The notes under the pieces were generated by a model. It saw only the letters and a program-made list of their open reading frames with translations, did not search any database and had not been told where the DNA came from. Shown here piece by piece: positions 1-12,559 of a stretch of 64,000 bases of DNA (positions within the stretch are counted from its first letter, which is position 1; every line of letters starts with the position of its first letter). The DNA is taken from contig CM068842.1 of NCBI GenBank assembly GCA_028554795.2, forward strand, positions 52,321,574 through 52,385,573, given 5' to 3'. A program made the translations under genes and the position numbers. The DNA comes from Sinohyriopsis cumingii. Its lineage: Eukaryota; Mollusca; Bivalvia; Unionida; Unionidae.

Positions 1-832
1 AAACTAAAACACTTTTATCATGAGACAACGCGGTGAAAGGAAAAGATGGAGGCCATATCACACCTTTTGCTGAGAATTGGAGCAGGAGATGAAGAGAGTG
101 AGATACAACTGGAGCAAGATTAAGGGAGAAAAAAAAACGGGTTGAAATGAAAAGGAGCCATCAGGTGCTTATGCTCTGTATAGGATACCCATCCTTTGAC
201 TTTTCACAGAATAACTTTACTAAGATTTGTTACGTTTTGACCAGATTTTGATGAGACCTTGAATGAGTAATATAATGTTTTGCTTTAGTTTTACTTTCCA
301 TGCCAAAACTTTATTAAGGGATCTTGTATTTCAGCAAAAGTTACTGTGCACTGTTTTGTTCAGTAGACCTTAAATAAGGGTTGGATTTTAATTATATTCA
401 TTTTGGAAGAATTATGGCCTCAAAATACACTTTTTCTCCAAATTTCATTTTAATATAAGTATCACCATACCTGTTGCTATTGCATTCCTGATGCTTTTCC
501 AAGTGGAAAATATCTCAACCATATGATGAGAATCTGTCTTCATTAGGGGAACCAGAAGATTCCATAATGCTGAATTGCTTACAGGAATGCCATAGACTCT
601 TGCTCATGTGTGCTGCCTATTCATTCTTTTCTGTCACATGGTCGTATTGTCTACATTATTTATATTAAAGACTTGCTGTTGCTTCATGGGCTAACAAGCA
701 ACTTTAGTGTATTTTTTATCTTTCATTGATTTTATTGTTGTACAAATCAATTCCCATTCCTATTATAGTGAATTGTGCTAGTTTTATTCTTGGCAAAGCA
801 GGTTACACACCACTTACCGTAACTGATTCAGT

Positions 833-988
833 TCCAGGACCGTTAGCAGCATTGCTGCAGCTATGCCCCAGCACCACCAAGCTGTTGGCCAGCTTGTGCC
901 ACCAAGTTTTTAGCTAATTAGAAAATTCTGTAAATATCATACACATGCGTTCATTCATCCCTTCATTTCTCTTCTTATATCCAATAAA
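833..988 (+). other. Possible terminal exon with poly(A) signal
   Basis: After AGTTCCAG a frame reads TVSSIAAAMPQHHQAVGQLV then PPSF and stops at about 915, with AATAAA at about 983. The Ala/Gln/His composition is like low-complexity protein tails. There is no family match, and a competing longer frame (726-917) covers the same bases. Low confidence. Confidence 0.15.
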
Positions 989-3027
989 AATCCATGAAAT
1001 TTTCACCAGTTGTCCCAGATAAATTTATCTTCAGTAATATACCTTTTGTGTTGTCTGTCAAAGACTTAATCAAGTTATTTATTCCCTGTATCATCTTCAC
1101 TGTCATCATCATCTTCTTCTAACTATTCAGTCTCAGAAATATTGATGTTCGAGTCTAAATCGCGTAAAATAGCCAACTGCTGAACAAATCTTTACCCACC
1201 TTCCTCAATATTTTCAAGATCGAACCCAAGAAACTCCTTTACTTTTTCTCTCATGATGATCAACTATCACTCTGAAAACTGCCATTGCTTTACAATTTGT
1301 TGTGAATGAAACGTGTAATTAAAAGTGTTGTACAGAGTAATCCAGACTTATGAATAATGCAGATTTACACAAAGAGAAGTAAACTCATTTCTGGTTGGTT
1401 CAAAATGGTCGTGGAAAACCACTATAACCAATCAGAGATGTCTTTACAACCACTCATTTACCACAACTATAGGGGGGATCAGCCATTGAAAGCTGTAAAC
1501 AAACCATGAGTATAGGAGGGATGGAGAGTGAGTCATGCCCTCATGTCATGAAGAGCAGCAACCTCCCCATTTACTGAGGGCAGAGAGCAAGTCAGGGTGC
1601 TGAAAGAGGAAACTTGCCAATGGCTCATCATTATTTCCTGGAACCATTGGCAGAAACTTCTAGGCATGTGTTTTCCTTTGCCTTCTTAGCAGAGCTTCTT
1701 GACCTCCAGAGGGATTTTGCTCTGGACACATAGAAGGCCTTGCTGGAGCACAGTAAGAATCCTATGAGGTCTACTCCCAGGAGGCTGAGACTCTCTTGAG
1801 GTGTCTTATCCCCATTTTTTGCTACTCATGGTTTGAGAGACCAACAAGAAGGGGGTCCTTGCAGCTAATCCTATCAGTTTGAAACTTGCCAAGAAGAAAA
1901 TCATCTTGAACACCCTTAGGAACCATCAGCTAAAATTTTGTTTTTCAGCACAGTCTCAATCAAAGCAACAACACCATTTCAGTGCCCTCCCTTAGCAATC
2001 GGACCCATAAAGGGCATTCTGCAAAGGCCAAGGGAGGAAGTTTGTTGGTTTTTCTCTCTTCCTATGGACAAGGGTGGATAGCCCTAGGGACTTGCTCCAA
2101 ATCTTGCATTCATGAAAATTGGTATGTCGGAAATATTAGTATTAAAAAAAGACTGAAATCATTTTTTGTAGTGAAAAACAAGCTCAAGCAATCTAGTTTA
2201 TAGATATGTGTTGTAACAATATTTTGCATTTTATCTCAAAACTAAGAAAACATGTATGTCCTTTTTCCACAAGCAAACGTTTTGATCATTTTAATTGTGT
2301 TAAGAATTCTTTTAAAATTTATATGTTCTACAATTTTTGAATGTACCAAGTACTTCAATGCTGTTATAGTAATGACCCATACAAGTTGAATTTTGCTCAT
2401 TTTGTAAAGGCAAAAAATCAGGAACAAAAGCAATATATTTCACTCAAGAGCTCTACTACAGATGAAATTAAATTCTCTTGAATCACTAAGGCTACTAAGA
2501 TGAAAAACTTGGACCAGAACATAAAAGTCAATAAGAGGTACTTAAGATATTTGCATATCAGTAACTTCAATCCTATGCAAAGGTTCAGATCCCTTATCTA
2601 AAACGAAAAGAAAACTGGTTCAAAGATTGAATGATTGCAAATAATAAGACCTACATTTCAACGTAAACTTTCAACAAATGACCACGGAAAAACTATAGCT
2701 GATAAACTGATTGTACATAATTGTGATCAAAAAGGGACTTCCTTTTCCTAAGCAAACTACTTCAGATATACGTGATAAGTTATTATCACCAAACGGTCTG
2801 GCACAAATAACACCTTACATTTAATAACCTTGTACACAAACATGAGTGCACAAAGTACAAACATCACTTTAAACTGATCATTTAACATGATTATTCAATT
2901 TTTTTTATATCTTCAATGAGAAGATTCATTCTAGTATGTCTGGGTGGAAATATTTTATTCAGTAGAGCAAGAAGAGATTGTTGTATCGCATTGGATCTCA
3001 GACTACAGTTTCATCAACAGAAACAGG
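989..3027. other. No gene seen
   Basis: AT-rich sequence with scattered short frames (for example 1982-2203) lacking splice context or recognisable motifs. A moderately GC-richer patch at about 1480-2100 has no identifiable content. Confidence 0.5.
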
Positions 3028-3594
3028 AAACACATTTTTAAAGCTATTTCTGAAGGACGCAAAAACACCAAATCCCAGGTGATCTTTTAATAACATACTG
3101 CCTAGTTGTGTTAGAAACATCATTTTTCATTGGCTATTTGGCTCGCGCATGAGGAGAAGAGTAAAAGATGGAGTTCTTTCTTTTTCTTTTTTTTCTTCCT
3201 CAAATGGAGCCATTATTTTTGTATCGAGACCAATCTTTATTCCAAATGCCCATCTTATCCTGCTTTTTGAAAAGGTTCATCTGTCTGTTTGCAGTTCATA
3301 CTGGCTTGCCTTGGATCTAAGACCAAAAAGTATAAAATCCGAACACAAAATCGGATTCCGACCACTGGCAAAATTTGGGTAGAAAAAAATCGGTTCCAAA
3401 AAATTAGGTTTTTCCCTCTGTGTTTTGTAGTGCAACTAGATATTCCAGATTATTTGGTATCATTGTAGAGCTACATCTGTCTTCCTTTCTATAATACCAC
3501 CACTTTAGTGTATCATGCATGACCATGATGCTACAGAGCTCGGCAGTTGGCTACTACCTCCTGCCCTGTTAAGTTGTCACTTGGAGTTAATGTG
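3028..3594 (+). mobile_element. TTAA-flanked DNA element, copy 1
   Basis: This stretch shares long blocks with the 5172-5711 copy, for example TTTATTCCAAATGCCCATCT and CTTTCTATAATACCACC. The right end GAGTTAATGTG is followed by TTAA at 3595-3598. The left end is diffuse and placed approximately. An open frame at 3149-3382 lies inside it and matches no family I know. Confidence 0.55.
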
Positions 3595-4718
3595 TTAAAC
3601 AAGAGCCGCCAGAAAAAGGGTATTCTTTTTTGTTGTTTATTTGGGGAAATGGGTTAAACAAATTTTATTGATGCAACTATTACCTCGTGCTATTATGTAA
3701 TTCATACTTTTTTGGTGGAAAAAACCCTGACCGTAGAATGAGAATTTGTCCTCCCATTAGGATTAACCAGAAGATTCTGCAACATTGGATCACACCTCAG
3801 ACACTGCCATGTTCACTTGCCATGCATAATGCCCTTCATTCATTTGCAAGGAAGCAACCTTACTTGCTTGGATATCATTGAAGGGTGGGAGGAGGAAATC
3901 TGGCAATATCAACAGGTATCACATCATTGAAATTAGTTTTACACACACTCATTCGAATACACACACTGCCATAAAAAAACTGCCTTTTAATATTAGTGAT
4001 ACCTGCTATAACTGCATTGCTGTAACTGCCTGCTATAACTGCATTGCTATAACTGCATTGCTATTGCATATTTGAATTTGTCAGTTTGGTTGGAGGCTGA
4101 TGATCCCACAACTGGTGACAATAAACAAACACAAGGAATACTCACCTTGAAGAGTAGGAGACTACTGCAGGATGGAATTTGCTTGGGCCTTTTTCTGTGT
4201 GACAGCTTTTGGACCCGATGAGAAAATGTCTTTGCTTTAGTAAGCAACAGTTAAAGAAAAGAAGTGTGAGAGTGCTTAAAAAGGCTTTCATCACATCCTC
4301 CAAGCTGAATGAGAGACGCAAAGAGAAATTTTGAAGTTAGACTTAAGTTGATGCAGGTTGAATTATATTGTCATATATAGATACAATAGTCATACAATAT
4401 GTATCCAGTCTCCTGTAATCCAGACTTCGCAAGGGTCTGATTAGAGAGAGGTGGTTTGTTGCAGAAAATATCATATTTTATGTGATTTTGCGCACACACA
4501 AAATCCTTAAACCAACAGATAAAACTTTCATACAGGACTGTCCTGTTTTATCAGTCATGTATACTGATGCCTTGTTAACTGTTTAGACAAGTATATTGTG
4601 TCCATTTTTATTTAGGGAGAGACTTGCAATACTGGTGCAGGCATATGTCTTTGCTTTTTTTTTGATCTCTACTTGCACATGTTCACACTGTAACTGTTCT
4701 TAATGTACCAATAAATGC

Positions 4719-4752
4719 TACACACACACACACACATACACACACACACACT
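4719..4752 (+). repeat. (CA)n microsatellite
   Basis: About 16 CA units with one CATA interruption. It generates the His/Thr-rich and Cys/Val-rich frames seen on the two strands here. Confidence 0.95.
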
Positions 4753-5171
4753 AAAACAAAAACATGGACAAGACATTGTGCCCGACACTGGATGGGTTAA
4801 TATCAGCTTTTCTCCTGGCTGTGGTTTATATCTTCCTGTGGAGGTCACAAAAGGTGAAGTGCTTACTTTCAACTGGAAAAAAATACAGATCTTGTGGATA
4901 TAATCCTTAGCTTACACCTACATTACATTGCAGGGCTCATGCTTGGGGCATTGAGATCATTGGCTGACAGAAATGTGTTTCCCTGGTAAATATCAGAATA
5001 AACATTCTCACATAGTGTTCTCATGTAGCCCACTTGGCAGCATGATTACTCTTTCAGTTTGATTTATTTTTTTGTCTCACCTAGCTTTTTATCATGGCAT
5101 CATTTTTCTGATTATTTGGAGATTGGAAAAGAAGCTGGGACCATTTATCCCATGGAAGATGGGTTTGTTAA

Positions 5172-5278
5172 CTCATTAACCATTGGAGACTTTTGTTGTT
5201 TTCACCGCTAATGCGAGTAGAAAACACATTTTGGTGGCTATTTCTGAATACATCCTAATAAACTGACTTCCAAGAGAT

Positions 5279-5309
<31 letters not shown>

Positions 5310-5711
5310 CTCTCTCTTAATGGACCCATCATTTTCATATCCAGACCACTGTTTATTCCAAATGCCCATCTTATCCTACTTTTTGCAAAGGTTCACCTGT
5401 GTGCAGTTCAGACCAGTCTGCCTTAGATCTGAGGCCAAAAGTGTAAAATCCGGACACAAAATCGAATTCTAACCATGGGCAAATTTTTGGTTGAAAACAA
5501 CTGGGTTAAAAAAATATGTTTTCCCTTCTGTAATTTCTAGTTCAGCTAGAAAGTCTTGCTTATTTGGTATCACTGTAGAGCTTCATTTGTCTACCTTTCT
5601 ATAATACCACCCACTTTAGTGTATCTTAAATTACCTTGACACTACAGAGCTTGGAAGTGCATGTAGCTACTACCTCCTGAAGTGTAAATGAGGCGCCAGG
5701 GTTTAATGAGT
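5172..5711 (+). mobile_element. Non-autonomous TTAA-flanked DNA element, most complete copy
   Basis: This 540-bp segment is flanked by TTAA at 5168-5171 and 5712-5715. Its ends are imperfect inverted repeats: the left begins CTCATTAACC, and the complement of the right has CTCATTAAACCCTGG. It contains a (TG)n run at 5283-5309, and shares its interior with copies at about 3028, 8727 and 42755. TTAA duplication is the hallmark of piggyBac-type transposition, so I infer a piggyBac-like non-autonomous element. No transposase is encoded, and the short open frame at 5284-5472 is not coding. Confidence 0.6.
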
Positions 5712-5745
5712 TTAAGATGATGTAAATGTTTTTTATGGGTCATTC

Positions 5746-5746
<1 letters not shown>

Positions 5747-5787
<41 letters not shown>

Positions 5788-5820
5788 ACACACACACTTA
5801 TGTGTGTGTGAGAGAGAGAG
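5747..5820 (+). repeat. Compound (TA)/(GA)/(CA)/(TG)/(AG) microsatellite
   Basis: TATATATA, then a long GA run, CA run, TG run and AG run in succession. It separates the TTAA element from the LINE remnant. Confidence 0.95.
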
Positions 5821-6701
5821 TTGGATATTTCTGACTTTGGGAGGAGCTTCAGAGATTTATGGAAAAAAATATCCAGCCCTCATATAGTTTTTTTAAAAAA
5901 ATCTTGCTCTAATTTATACATTCCTCTTCAATATAGGGTCATCTTTTATCAATGTTATATTCAGCCATATATGGACTATTGTAACGTAATTTTGGGTAAT
6001 GCCTCTAATCTAAACATAACAACACTTTTAAGACTCCAAAAGAGGGCATGTCATTTAATTCTAGATCACTGTGTATACATTTTCCAGGATGCGATGAATA
6101 ATACAAAGATTTTAACAATACATGAAAGAATATTTCTTAGAAAGGCCAAATTGATGTATAAAGTATCCAGAAAAGACATTCCTGTCTATCTAAACAATAT
6201 CTTTCACCAAAGAGATGCTGATGGCATTCTAAATTTATGGTCCATAAGAAGAAAAAATTACATTATACCAAGGCCAAAGAAGGAATTGTTTGAAAGAAGT
6301 TTTCAATATACTAGTCCACTGGTATGAACAACATTCCCAGTGACATAAGGCAGGCTCCTATCATTTCTTTTTTTCATACTCAAATGGATGAAATCTTTAC
6401 ACAATTGAACAGTTCTAGCAAAATGAATGCCACCTGCTTTTCTGTAATTTTGCATCATTTTCAAGGTTGCATTTTTCAATGCAGGATGATATTTTATATT
6501 TAATATATGTTAATGTGTTCACAGATGCCTGTGCATATGTTCCAAGCTTGATACTTTGATTTTTAAAATCACCTAATTATTTAGTGTCAAGCCATATTCT
6601 TCACATCGTTGTATAAACTGTATATATTATACATAACAGATAGAAGGCCTCAAGGTAGATTAGTTCTGTAACTAATTGAGTTAGTTTCTTAAAATAAAGT
6701 C

Positions 6702-6742
<41 letters not shown>
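5821..6742 (+). pseudogene. 3' end of a non-LTR (L2/CR1-like) LINE, broken ORF2 and (ATT)n tail
   Basis: An open frame from 5821 to 6327 encodes the C-terminal part of a LINE reverse transcriptase. Visible family features are YIQPYMDYCNVILGNAS (thumb, compare HxDYCxxxWGN), LLRLQKRACHLIL, LTIHERI and PRPKKELFERSF. The frame stops where a conserved Trp codon (expected PLVWN) has lost one G to give TGA. In the shifted frame NNIPSDIRQA continues for a further stretch. The 3' end is AATAAAGTCTTT followed by about 13 ATT units (6702-6742), the microsatellite tail usual for L2/CR1-type LINEs. The element is 5'-truncated: no endonuclease or RT palm is present, and it begins at the simple repeat at 5747-5820. 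It cannot make an active enzyme. The clade (L2 or CR1) is inferred from motifs. Confidence 0.87.
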
Positions 6743-6743
<1 letters not shown>

Positions 6744-6932
6744 CCCTCACCCCATCCCCAAAAAAGCCCACTAATATAGCCAGTTTATTTGAAGGAATAA
6801 CTTATATTATCCTGAGGTAAATGAAAATAAATTATCCTGGCTAGAATGAAAATTGCAGCAAACACCCCCCCCCCCCCACAGACAAGACAAATGGTCAATA
6901 CTGTACTGTAGATGAAATTGTTACATGTATGT

Positions 6933-7182
6933 TAATGTTGTTGTTGAGCTTAACGCCATTTTTCAGCACATGCTAGGCTATGCATGGCGGTCAGTATTAA
7001 TGGTGGAGGAAGAACCCGGGAAAACCCCGGGAAGAACCACCGATCCATGAGAAGCTACTGGCAAGCTTTCTCACATACCCACATTAACTGAATCCTAGAC
7101 TCGAACCCACGCAGGCAGAGGTGAGATGGCAGTGATCCATAATGGAGAGCACTTTAAACCACTCGGCCACTCAGGGCCCCCA
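6933..7182 (-). mobile_element. tRNA-derived SINE, family A, with target duplication
   Basis: On the - strand the head reads TGGCCGAGTGGTTTAAAG (box A-like), then a GGTTCGAGTCT box B, as in Ser/Leu tRNAs with a long arm. A unique body follows, then a tail that appears on the + strand as GTTGTTGTTG. Direct repeats TTACATGTATGT flank it (6921-6932 and 7183-7194). Related copies lie at 9788, 21510, 26416, 28704, 29885 and 35747. Confidence 0.85.
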
Positions 7183-7194
7183 TTACATGTATGT

Positions 7195-8722
7195 AACTTG
7201 TTCCATAAATTGTCCCCAAGCATGTAACTGAAGTGGAATTATTCAACTTGCAATGTAGTTTGTAGCTGACATTAGAGGACTTGTTGATAAAAATGTAAGT
7301 GTTGGAATCTTACAGTCTGCTAGCTTCGATATTGATATAATAGGCAGGGAAACTTGGCTTTTGATGCCAACACCTGGGCAGGAAGGTTTATCCACGAGGT
7401 CCAGTAAGCATAAAAACCCCAAAAAATTGTGCTAGAGAAATTGTGTAAAATTCAAAGAGAGATAAACTGCCATGCTGAATATTTTAGGACAGTTCTCAGT
7501 CAGATGAAGGAATACAGCACATTTATCATTATTTCTTGCTTTGTTTTAATCCAAATGTTTTCCAAAATAACATCTCATTCGGCTGCCATGTTTGCATACA
7601 TGACACATGCCAAACATGGTTAAATTTACAAAAGTTTAGTTCGTGATGAATGCAACTATCTTCTAAACAAAATAATGATGATTATAAGTTTTGGAATAGT
7701 TAAGAAAAATAAAAACATGCTTTATAATATCAGATTCTTAACAAAGTTGCTCGGCAATGTTCAGAAAATCTTTACTGTAAAAAAAGTACTGAAAGTATAT
7801 ACAGATACATTTAAAAAGTACAGTGGTATGTAGCACCAGCCAGAAAAATAGTGGTAAACAGGTGTATCAATAATACCATGCATCGTGCTAACACATATGC
7901 ACACATAGATTCATACACACACACACACTCTTGTACATACATGCATGTCCAACTTGATAGGTTTTTAACCACTTATAAAAGACCCTTATTGGACATGAGT
8001 TTTTAAAATAAAGGTAATTTTACTTTTTAACTGCAATTGTGTATAGTTTCTTGACATCAGTATATTCTGAACATGTATGTTGCAACAGGTGCTATATTGT
8101 TTAATCTAAACTATTGGAAACTCAGCGTTTCCCTAATCTGTTGAAGGCAGTTTATACATAAACCAGTATGCTGCGCCATGCCGTACTTGCAATTCTTTTT
8201 CGTGCTATAACACAATTCATTGTTTTACTGGTGTATATCATTTATCTCGTGTCATTCAGTTCTCAAGACACGTATTCGTTGAATACACAAGACATGCAGG
8301 TAAAACATCGTTTGGATGGTTCTGATATTGTTTCCTACCACAGTATACATCTACATGGTAACAAAATTGACAAAAGCAATTGAACATACTGCGTGGATGT
8401 ATGATGATTTCTTAGGCTTTGGCAAGTATTTATTTTGCCCATTCAACTGCAGAAATATTTGCATAAGATGGATCATACTTCTTCCCGATAACTGTACCTT
8501 TAATTTTGCACCCCATATTTTTTCTTAAAAATTAAATTCATTCTTTGAAGATAGATTTTTAGCAAAAATGTAAAACTGCGTCCAGTTAATTTGGATCTTG
8601 GTTATCAAGCAGTGCCTTTATAATATAAAAGAGCCAAATGAGCTTAATGTTAGTATATTGGCACAATCAGTATCTGCTGTAAGACGTAGCATTTTATTAA
8701 GATTTTCCACAAAATTTTATCA
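7195..8722. other. No gene seen
   Basis: Intron-like AT-rich DNA with a short CA run near 7914-7928. Overlapping frames at 8168-8528 are hydrophobic and low-complexity. Confidence 0.5.
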
Positions 8723-8726
8723 TTAA

Positions 8727-9465
8727 CTCATTAAACCCTGGTGCCCTGTTTAAGCGTCAGGAGGTAGTATCCTACTTCCAAGCTCTGTAGCATCAAGGAT
8801 ACACTAAAGTGGTGGTACAGTAGAACCTGTCTTGAAAGACCACCCCTTCTGCCAAAAAATAATGGTCTCTCATAACAGGTCATAACACTGTATAATCAAT
8901 AAATCTGTGCATTAAGATTCTGGTTTCCCATGTTAGGTGGTTTCTCGTGGCAGTGGTCTCTCAAGACAGGTTTTATTGTATTACAAAAAAGTAGATAGAT
9001 GTAGCTCTATAATGGATCCAAATAATCTGGACTTTCTTTTCACATTACAGAACACAGGGGGAAAACATTTTTTTGAAACTTTTTTTTTAATTTTAATAAA
9101 ATGCACTCATGGTCAGAATTATTTTATGCCCGGATTTTAGACTTTTTGGCCTCAGATCTGAGGCGAAGTGGTCTGAACTGCACGTAACGTAGACAGGAGA
9201 ACCTTTGCTAAAAGTGGATTAAGATGGGAATTTTTGTAGTGAAAATGGGACAGGACACGAAAATGATAGGTCCAATTAACAAAAAAAGAAAAAAGAACTC
9301 CACCTTTTACCCTTCTGTAAATAGCCAACAAAAAATGTTTCTAACACAACTAGGCAACAGGCAAACCTAAAATCTCTTGCAAGCCGATTTATTTGGGTGT
9401 ATTCTAAAGCAGACCTAAAAATGAGTTTCCTACTTGCATTTCAAAAATCTCAAGGAGTTGACGAA
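8727..9465 (-). mobile_element. TTAA-flanked DNA element, copy 3, interrupted by a MITE
   Basis: This is the reverse-orientation copy of the 5172-5711 element. It begins CTCATTAAACCCTGG right after TTAA (8723-8726) and runs through the complements of the shared blocks to about 9465. It is split at 8818-8978 by a smaller inverted-repeat element. The far end is diverged and approximate. Confidence 0.6.
8818..8978. mobile_element. 161-bp MITE nested in a TTAA element
   Basis: Terminal inverted repeats of 26 bp match at 23 positions. The left starts CAGTAGAACCTGTCTTGAAA; the right is its near complement ending ...GACAGGTTTTATTG. TA flanks both sides (8816-8817 and 8979-8980), as expected of Tc1/mariner/pogo target duplication. 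Removing the element and one TA restores the order seen in the complement of the 3028 copy (GGTGGTATTA...), which acts as an empty site. No transposase is encoded. Confidence 0.75.
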
Positions 9466-9787
9466 ACCTGTTTCTGAGTTGAATGGTTTTAAATTTCCAT
9501 TCAGCAATATTTTCAATAAGTCCTAAACCAGAGACCTCTCTAGAAGAACTAACCATTGGTATAGTCCAGTTCTCACAGGTTTGTGATTTTTTCAAATATG
9601 GCATGGAAACTATTGTGGCTAATAAACTTTAAACGTCCTTTCTTTAAAATATAATCTTACTCATTGAAAGTTTCTTTAAAGAACATGTTCAGAGGTAAAT
9701 AATGTATTTTGAATGTTTGTTTTTTTTCATCAGCAAGATTCTGTATTTCAACCAGATGAATGATGTTTTCTCATGTGAAGTATAATT

Positions 9788-10020
9788 TGAGTGGCTAAAT
9801 GGTCTAAATCACTCTCCTTACCGTATCACTCCTATCTCACCTCTGTCTGCTTTGGAATGTGTTTCAGGCTTGGCTAATATGGGCATGAGAGAAAGCTTGC
9901 CAGTAGTTTCTCTTGGGTCCATGGTTCTTCTGGGTTTTTTTCAGGTTCCTTCCTCCACCAATTATACTGGCTGCCATGTATAGCCTATCTTGTGCTGAAA
10001 AATGGTGTTAAAAATAATAA
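9788..10020 (+). mobile_element. tRNA-derived SINE, family A, degraded
   Basis: Starts GAGTGGCTAAATGGTCTAAA, includes GAAAGCTTGCCAGTAGTTTC and CCTTCCTCCACCAATTATAC, and ends TGGTGTTAAAAATAATAAC. The box B region is diverged and no duplication is visible. Confidence 0.7.
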
Positions 10021-10692
10021 CTGAAGTAGGTAGTTCCTTTGTCACTGATGGCCAGTTGCATGTATCTACATGTTTACAAATTTTGGCAATGTTTGCAAGT
10101 AGTGAACTACAGAAAGCATGTTACATGTTCAGATATTACAGCCATTCTTAGTGCTTCTGTAAACAGTGCAATTGACCTCTGTTTTTTCCAGCAGGGAGAA
10201 TTTATTGCAATCTGTACTTAACCTGCTTGTCCAGGCCATAACAAGAGACTTGGGACTAACAAATAAGATATTGTAAAGCACTTTTTAAGCTGCAGAACCA
10301 GTGCCAGTACAAGATTCACAAACTGGGAAACTACAAGAATTTTTTTATGTATAGTTGTGTACAAATGATTGCTTTTGGAATTTGGAGGCTCAAAAAACGC
10401 GTCTAATGACCATCTGTTGGTGTCAGAGATCAATCATGTTTTCTATTTTCTTTTTATCCCCACTGTTCTGGTTTGGTAAGCTGGCAGTCTCTAATGGGCA
10501 ATGTAAAATATAATTACCCTTGTTTTTATTTTATTGCTAATATTATTTAAGAAATACATTAGTATGCACTGTACTTTTGTAAATCATGATAAAATCTCAA
10601 GGGAAATGTAGTGAGAATTTGTGCTTGGTTCATTCCCCCAGAACTGGCTCAACTAAAGATGTTAATCATTTGATTGCCTCATTGTCCTTTAG

Positions 10693-10846
10693 CATGGCAG
10701 ATGCCAATGTCTGCTAAGCATAACAGTAAAACAGTAGAGCTTTTTAAGATGATGTCTGCAGTGGCCATGTTAGAAGATGACAGAGAGCTTACCACTGAGT
10801 ATATAAGGAAAATGCATTATACATCTGAAGAAAGAACAGGAAACAG
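10693..10846 (+). other. Exon-like open stretch, unidentified
   Basis: A pyrimidine tract ending TCCTTTAG (10692) is followed by a frame reading MPMSAKHNSKTVELFKMMSA, then VAMLEDDRELTTEYIRKMHY, then TSEERTGNR, up to a CAG|GTTTGC donor-like site at 10847. The residue mix is that of a soluble helical protein and unlike neighbouring AT-rich frames. I do not recognise a family. It could be an exon of a gene nested in the Musashi intron, an exon of another gene, or a transposon relic. The frame continues past the donor for about 26 codons with a hydrophobic tail. Confidence 0.3.
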
Positions 10847-11124
10847 GTTTGCTGTCAGTGTAATTTGTATACTGATTTTGACCCTGTACGACTGGCTGAA
10901 AATGGCAACAACAAAAAACGGTTGATTTACATCTGTCAGCGTGGTCTTCACTTGGGTTAATTTATAATCAATGTGGTTTATAATCCTCATGTGATGTTAC
11001 TAAAAGGGTTTGTTTTAACCCATTGATTTGCTTCTTTATGAAAAGACCCACATGTAAACTCGTATCCAGTTATTGCAGGCTTCATTCTGTTTGATTTCGG
11101 TGGTGTTTTACAAAACTGCAACAC

Positions 11125-11265
11125 TTTGACGGTTGTATTATGTTGTGGCAACTGGAGTAAAGGGTCTTGACCAAGAGCACACCACTGCAGCCGATTGTGG
11201 GATTCGAGCTTGCACTCATCCTGTCAAGGGTCAGAGCCCTGTCCATTGAGTCACCATTATGTAGG
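11125..11265 (-). mobile_element. SINE-like repeat, family B, short copy
   Basis: The complement reads TGGTGACTCAATGGACAGGG, then GCTCGAATCCCACAATCGG (box B-like), then CTCTTGGTCAAGACCCTT. The tail is missing. Not a functional tRNA because the anticodon arm cannot be folded. Confidence 0.5.
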
Positions 11266-12559
11266 AAATAACATACAAAAACTTTTCAGCTTGAATTTAA
11301 TAAGTATTTTTAGGGACAACTATTTAACAAAAGACGCAGACAAGCATGTTGTAATATAAGCGAGTTTTTAGTATATTATATATTGGCTATGAGATACACT
11401 AATAAGGGACCAGACTTGTTTGTTGGCTTGCATTTCCTAACTGAAACTGATGTCTGAACATGATACTTGGTGCTCTTAAAAACTCGTTAACCCTTGAGGC
11501 AAACATATAGGTGTTCCACTGCATCATACATGCAGAGGGTTCACCTAGAGCAGCAATGTTAACCCAAACAGTGCCTGTATCCCTTAGACTCATAGACAGC
11601 ACCTTTCTGATTTTTACAGAGGGGCTGTTTGCAATAAATTAGTTATTTTTTTGGCTTTGTATTCCTAGTTATACAGAAATTTGTCAAAGATGTTCTCAAT
11701 AAAATTATGTACATTATGGTATAAATTTCATGCAACATGAGGAAATAAAACCTGGCATAACAGTAAAAATAAATGATTTACTTACCAAATTGCTTCTCGT
11801 GTCATTTATAATCATACAATTCGTTATGAATGTACAGTGAATTATTAAAACTTTCAGCACAAGAAACAATTTTATTTTATGTAGATTGAAATTTTACAAG
11901 TTATGTCTCTTTAACCTTGCTTGACAACTGAATTCTCCACTGAACATTTAAAAAATAAGAAAATGCTGGAATGAAGTCGGAATTATGGACACTTGTACTA
12001 ACTAAATTCACTATCCCAGACATTATTTATCGATTCTTTAAAAGATCTAGAATATTCTCCAACATTCTGTAAGATAACTTTCTACTCCAAGTAGAAGATT
12101 CTCCTCATTTTATGTCATTTTCAAATCTAAATAACTATTTCTGGTGCTATTGAAGTTGAATTTTTCCCCGCTGTGCTAGTGTCGTGTATCTATGTAAGCC
12201 AAAATTTGATTGGTTAATCTGCCTGCATAATGAGGAAATGGCTAGAAATCAACCAATGGTTTGTGCTATTTTAACTCATTGTGTGGGATACAGGCATAGA
12301 CTAATACTGCCACTCAAAAGCGGTGCCCAGGATACAAGCAAGTTAAACTGTGCCACATTATCGTGGTACTCGGGAGATGAGGACGGTAAAGCACAATTTT
12401 TTTGTGGCAGCAGGGATTAATGAGTTTTAATTAATGACATTGCAGTATGATTGGTTGTGATCTATCTCATTTTGGGAAGGCTTTAAGTAAGAAGAAATCT
12501 GTTAATCATTGAAGAAATATTTATTTAACAACGCATCAATAGACACATCTCATCAAATG

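Noticed and set aside
6933..7182. tRNA gene on the - strand
   Set aside because: Promoter boxes are present but the sequence does not fold as a tRNA and continues into a SINE body with target duplication.
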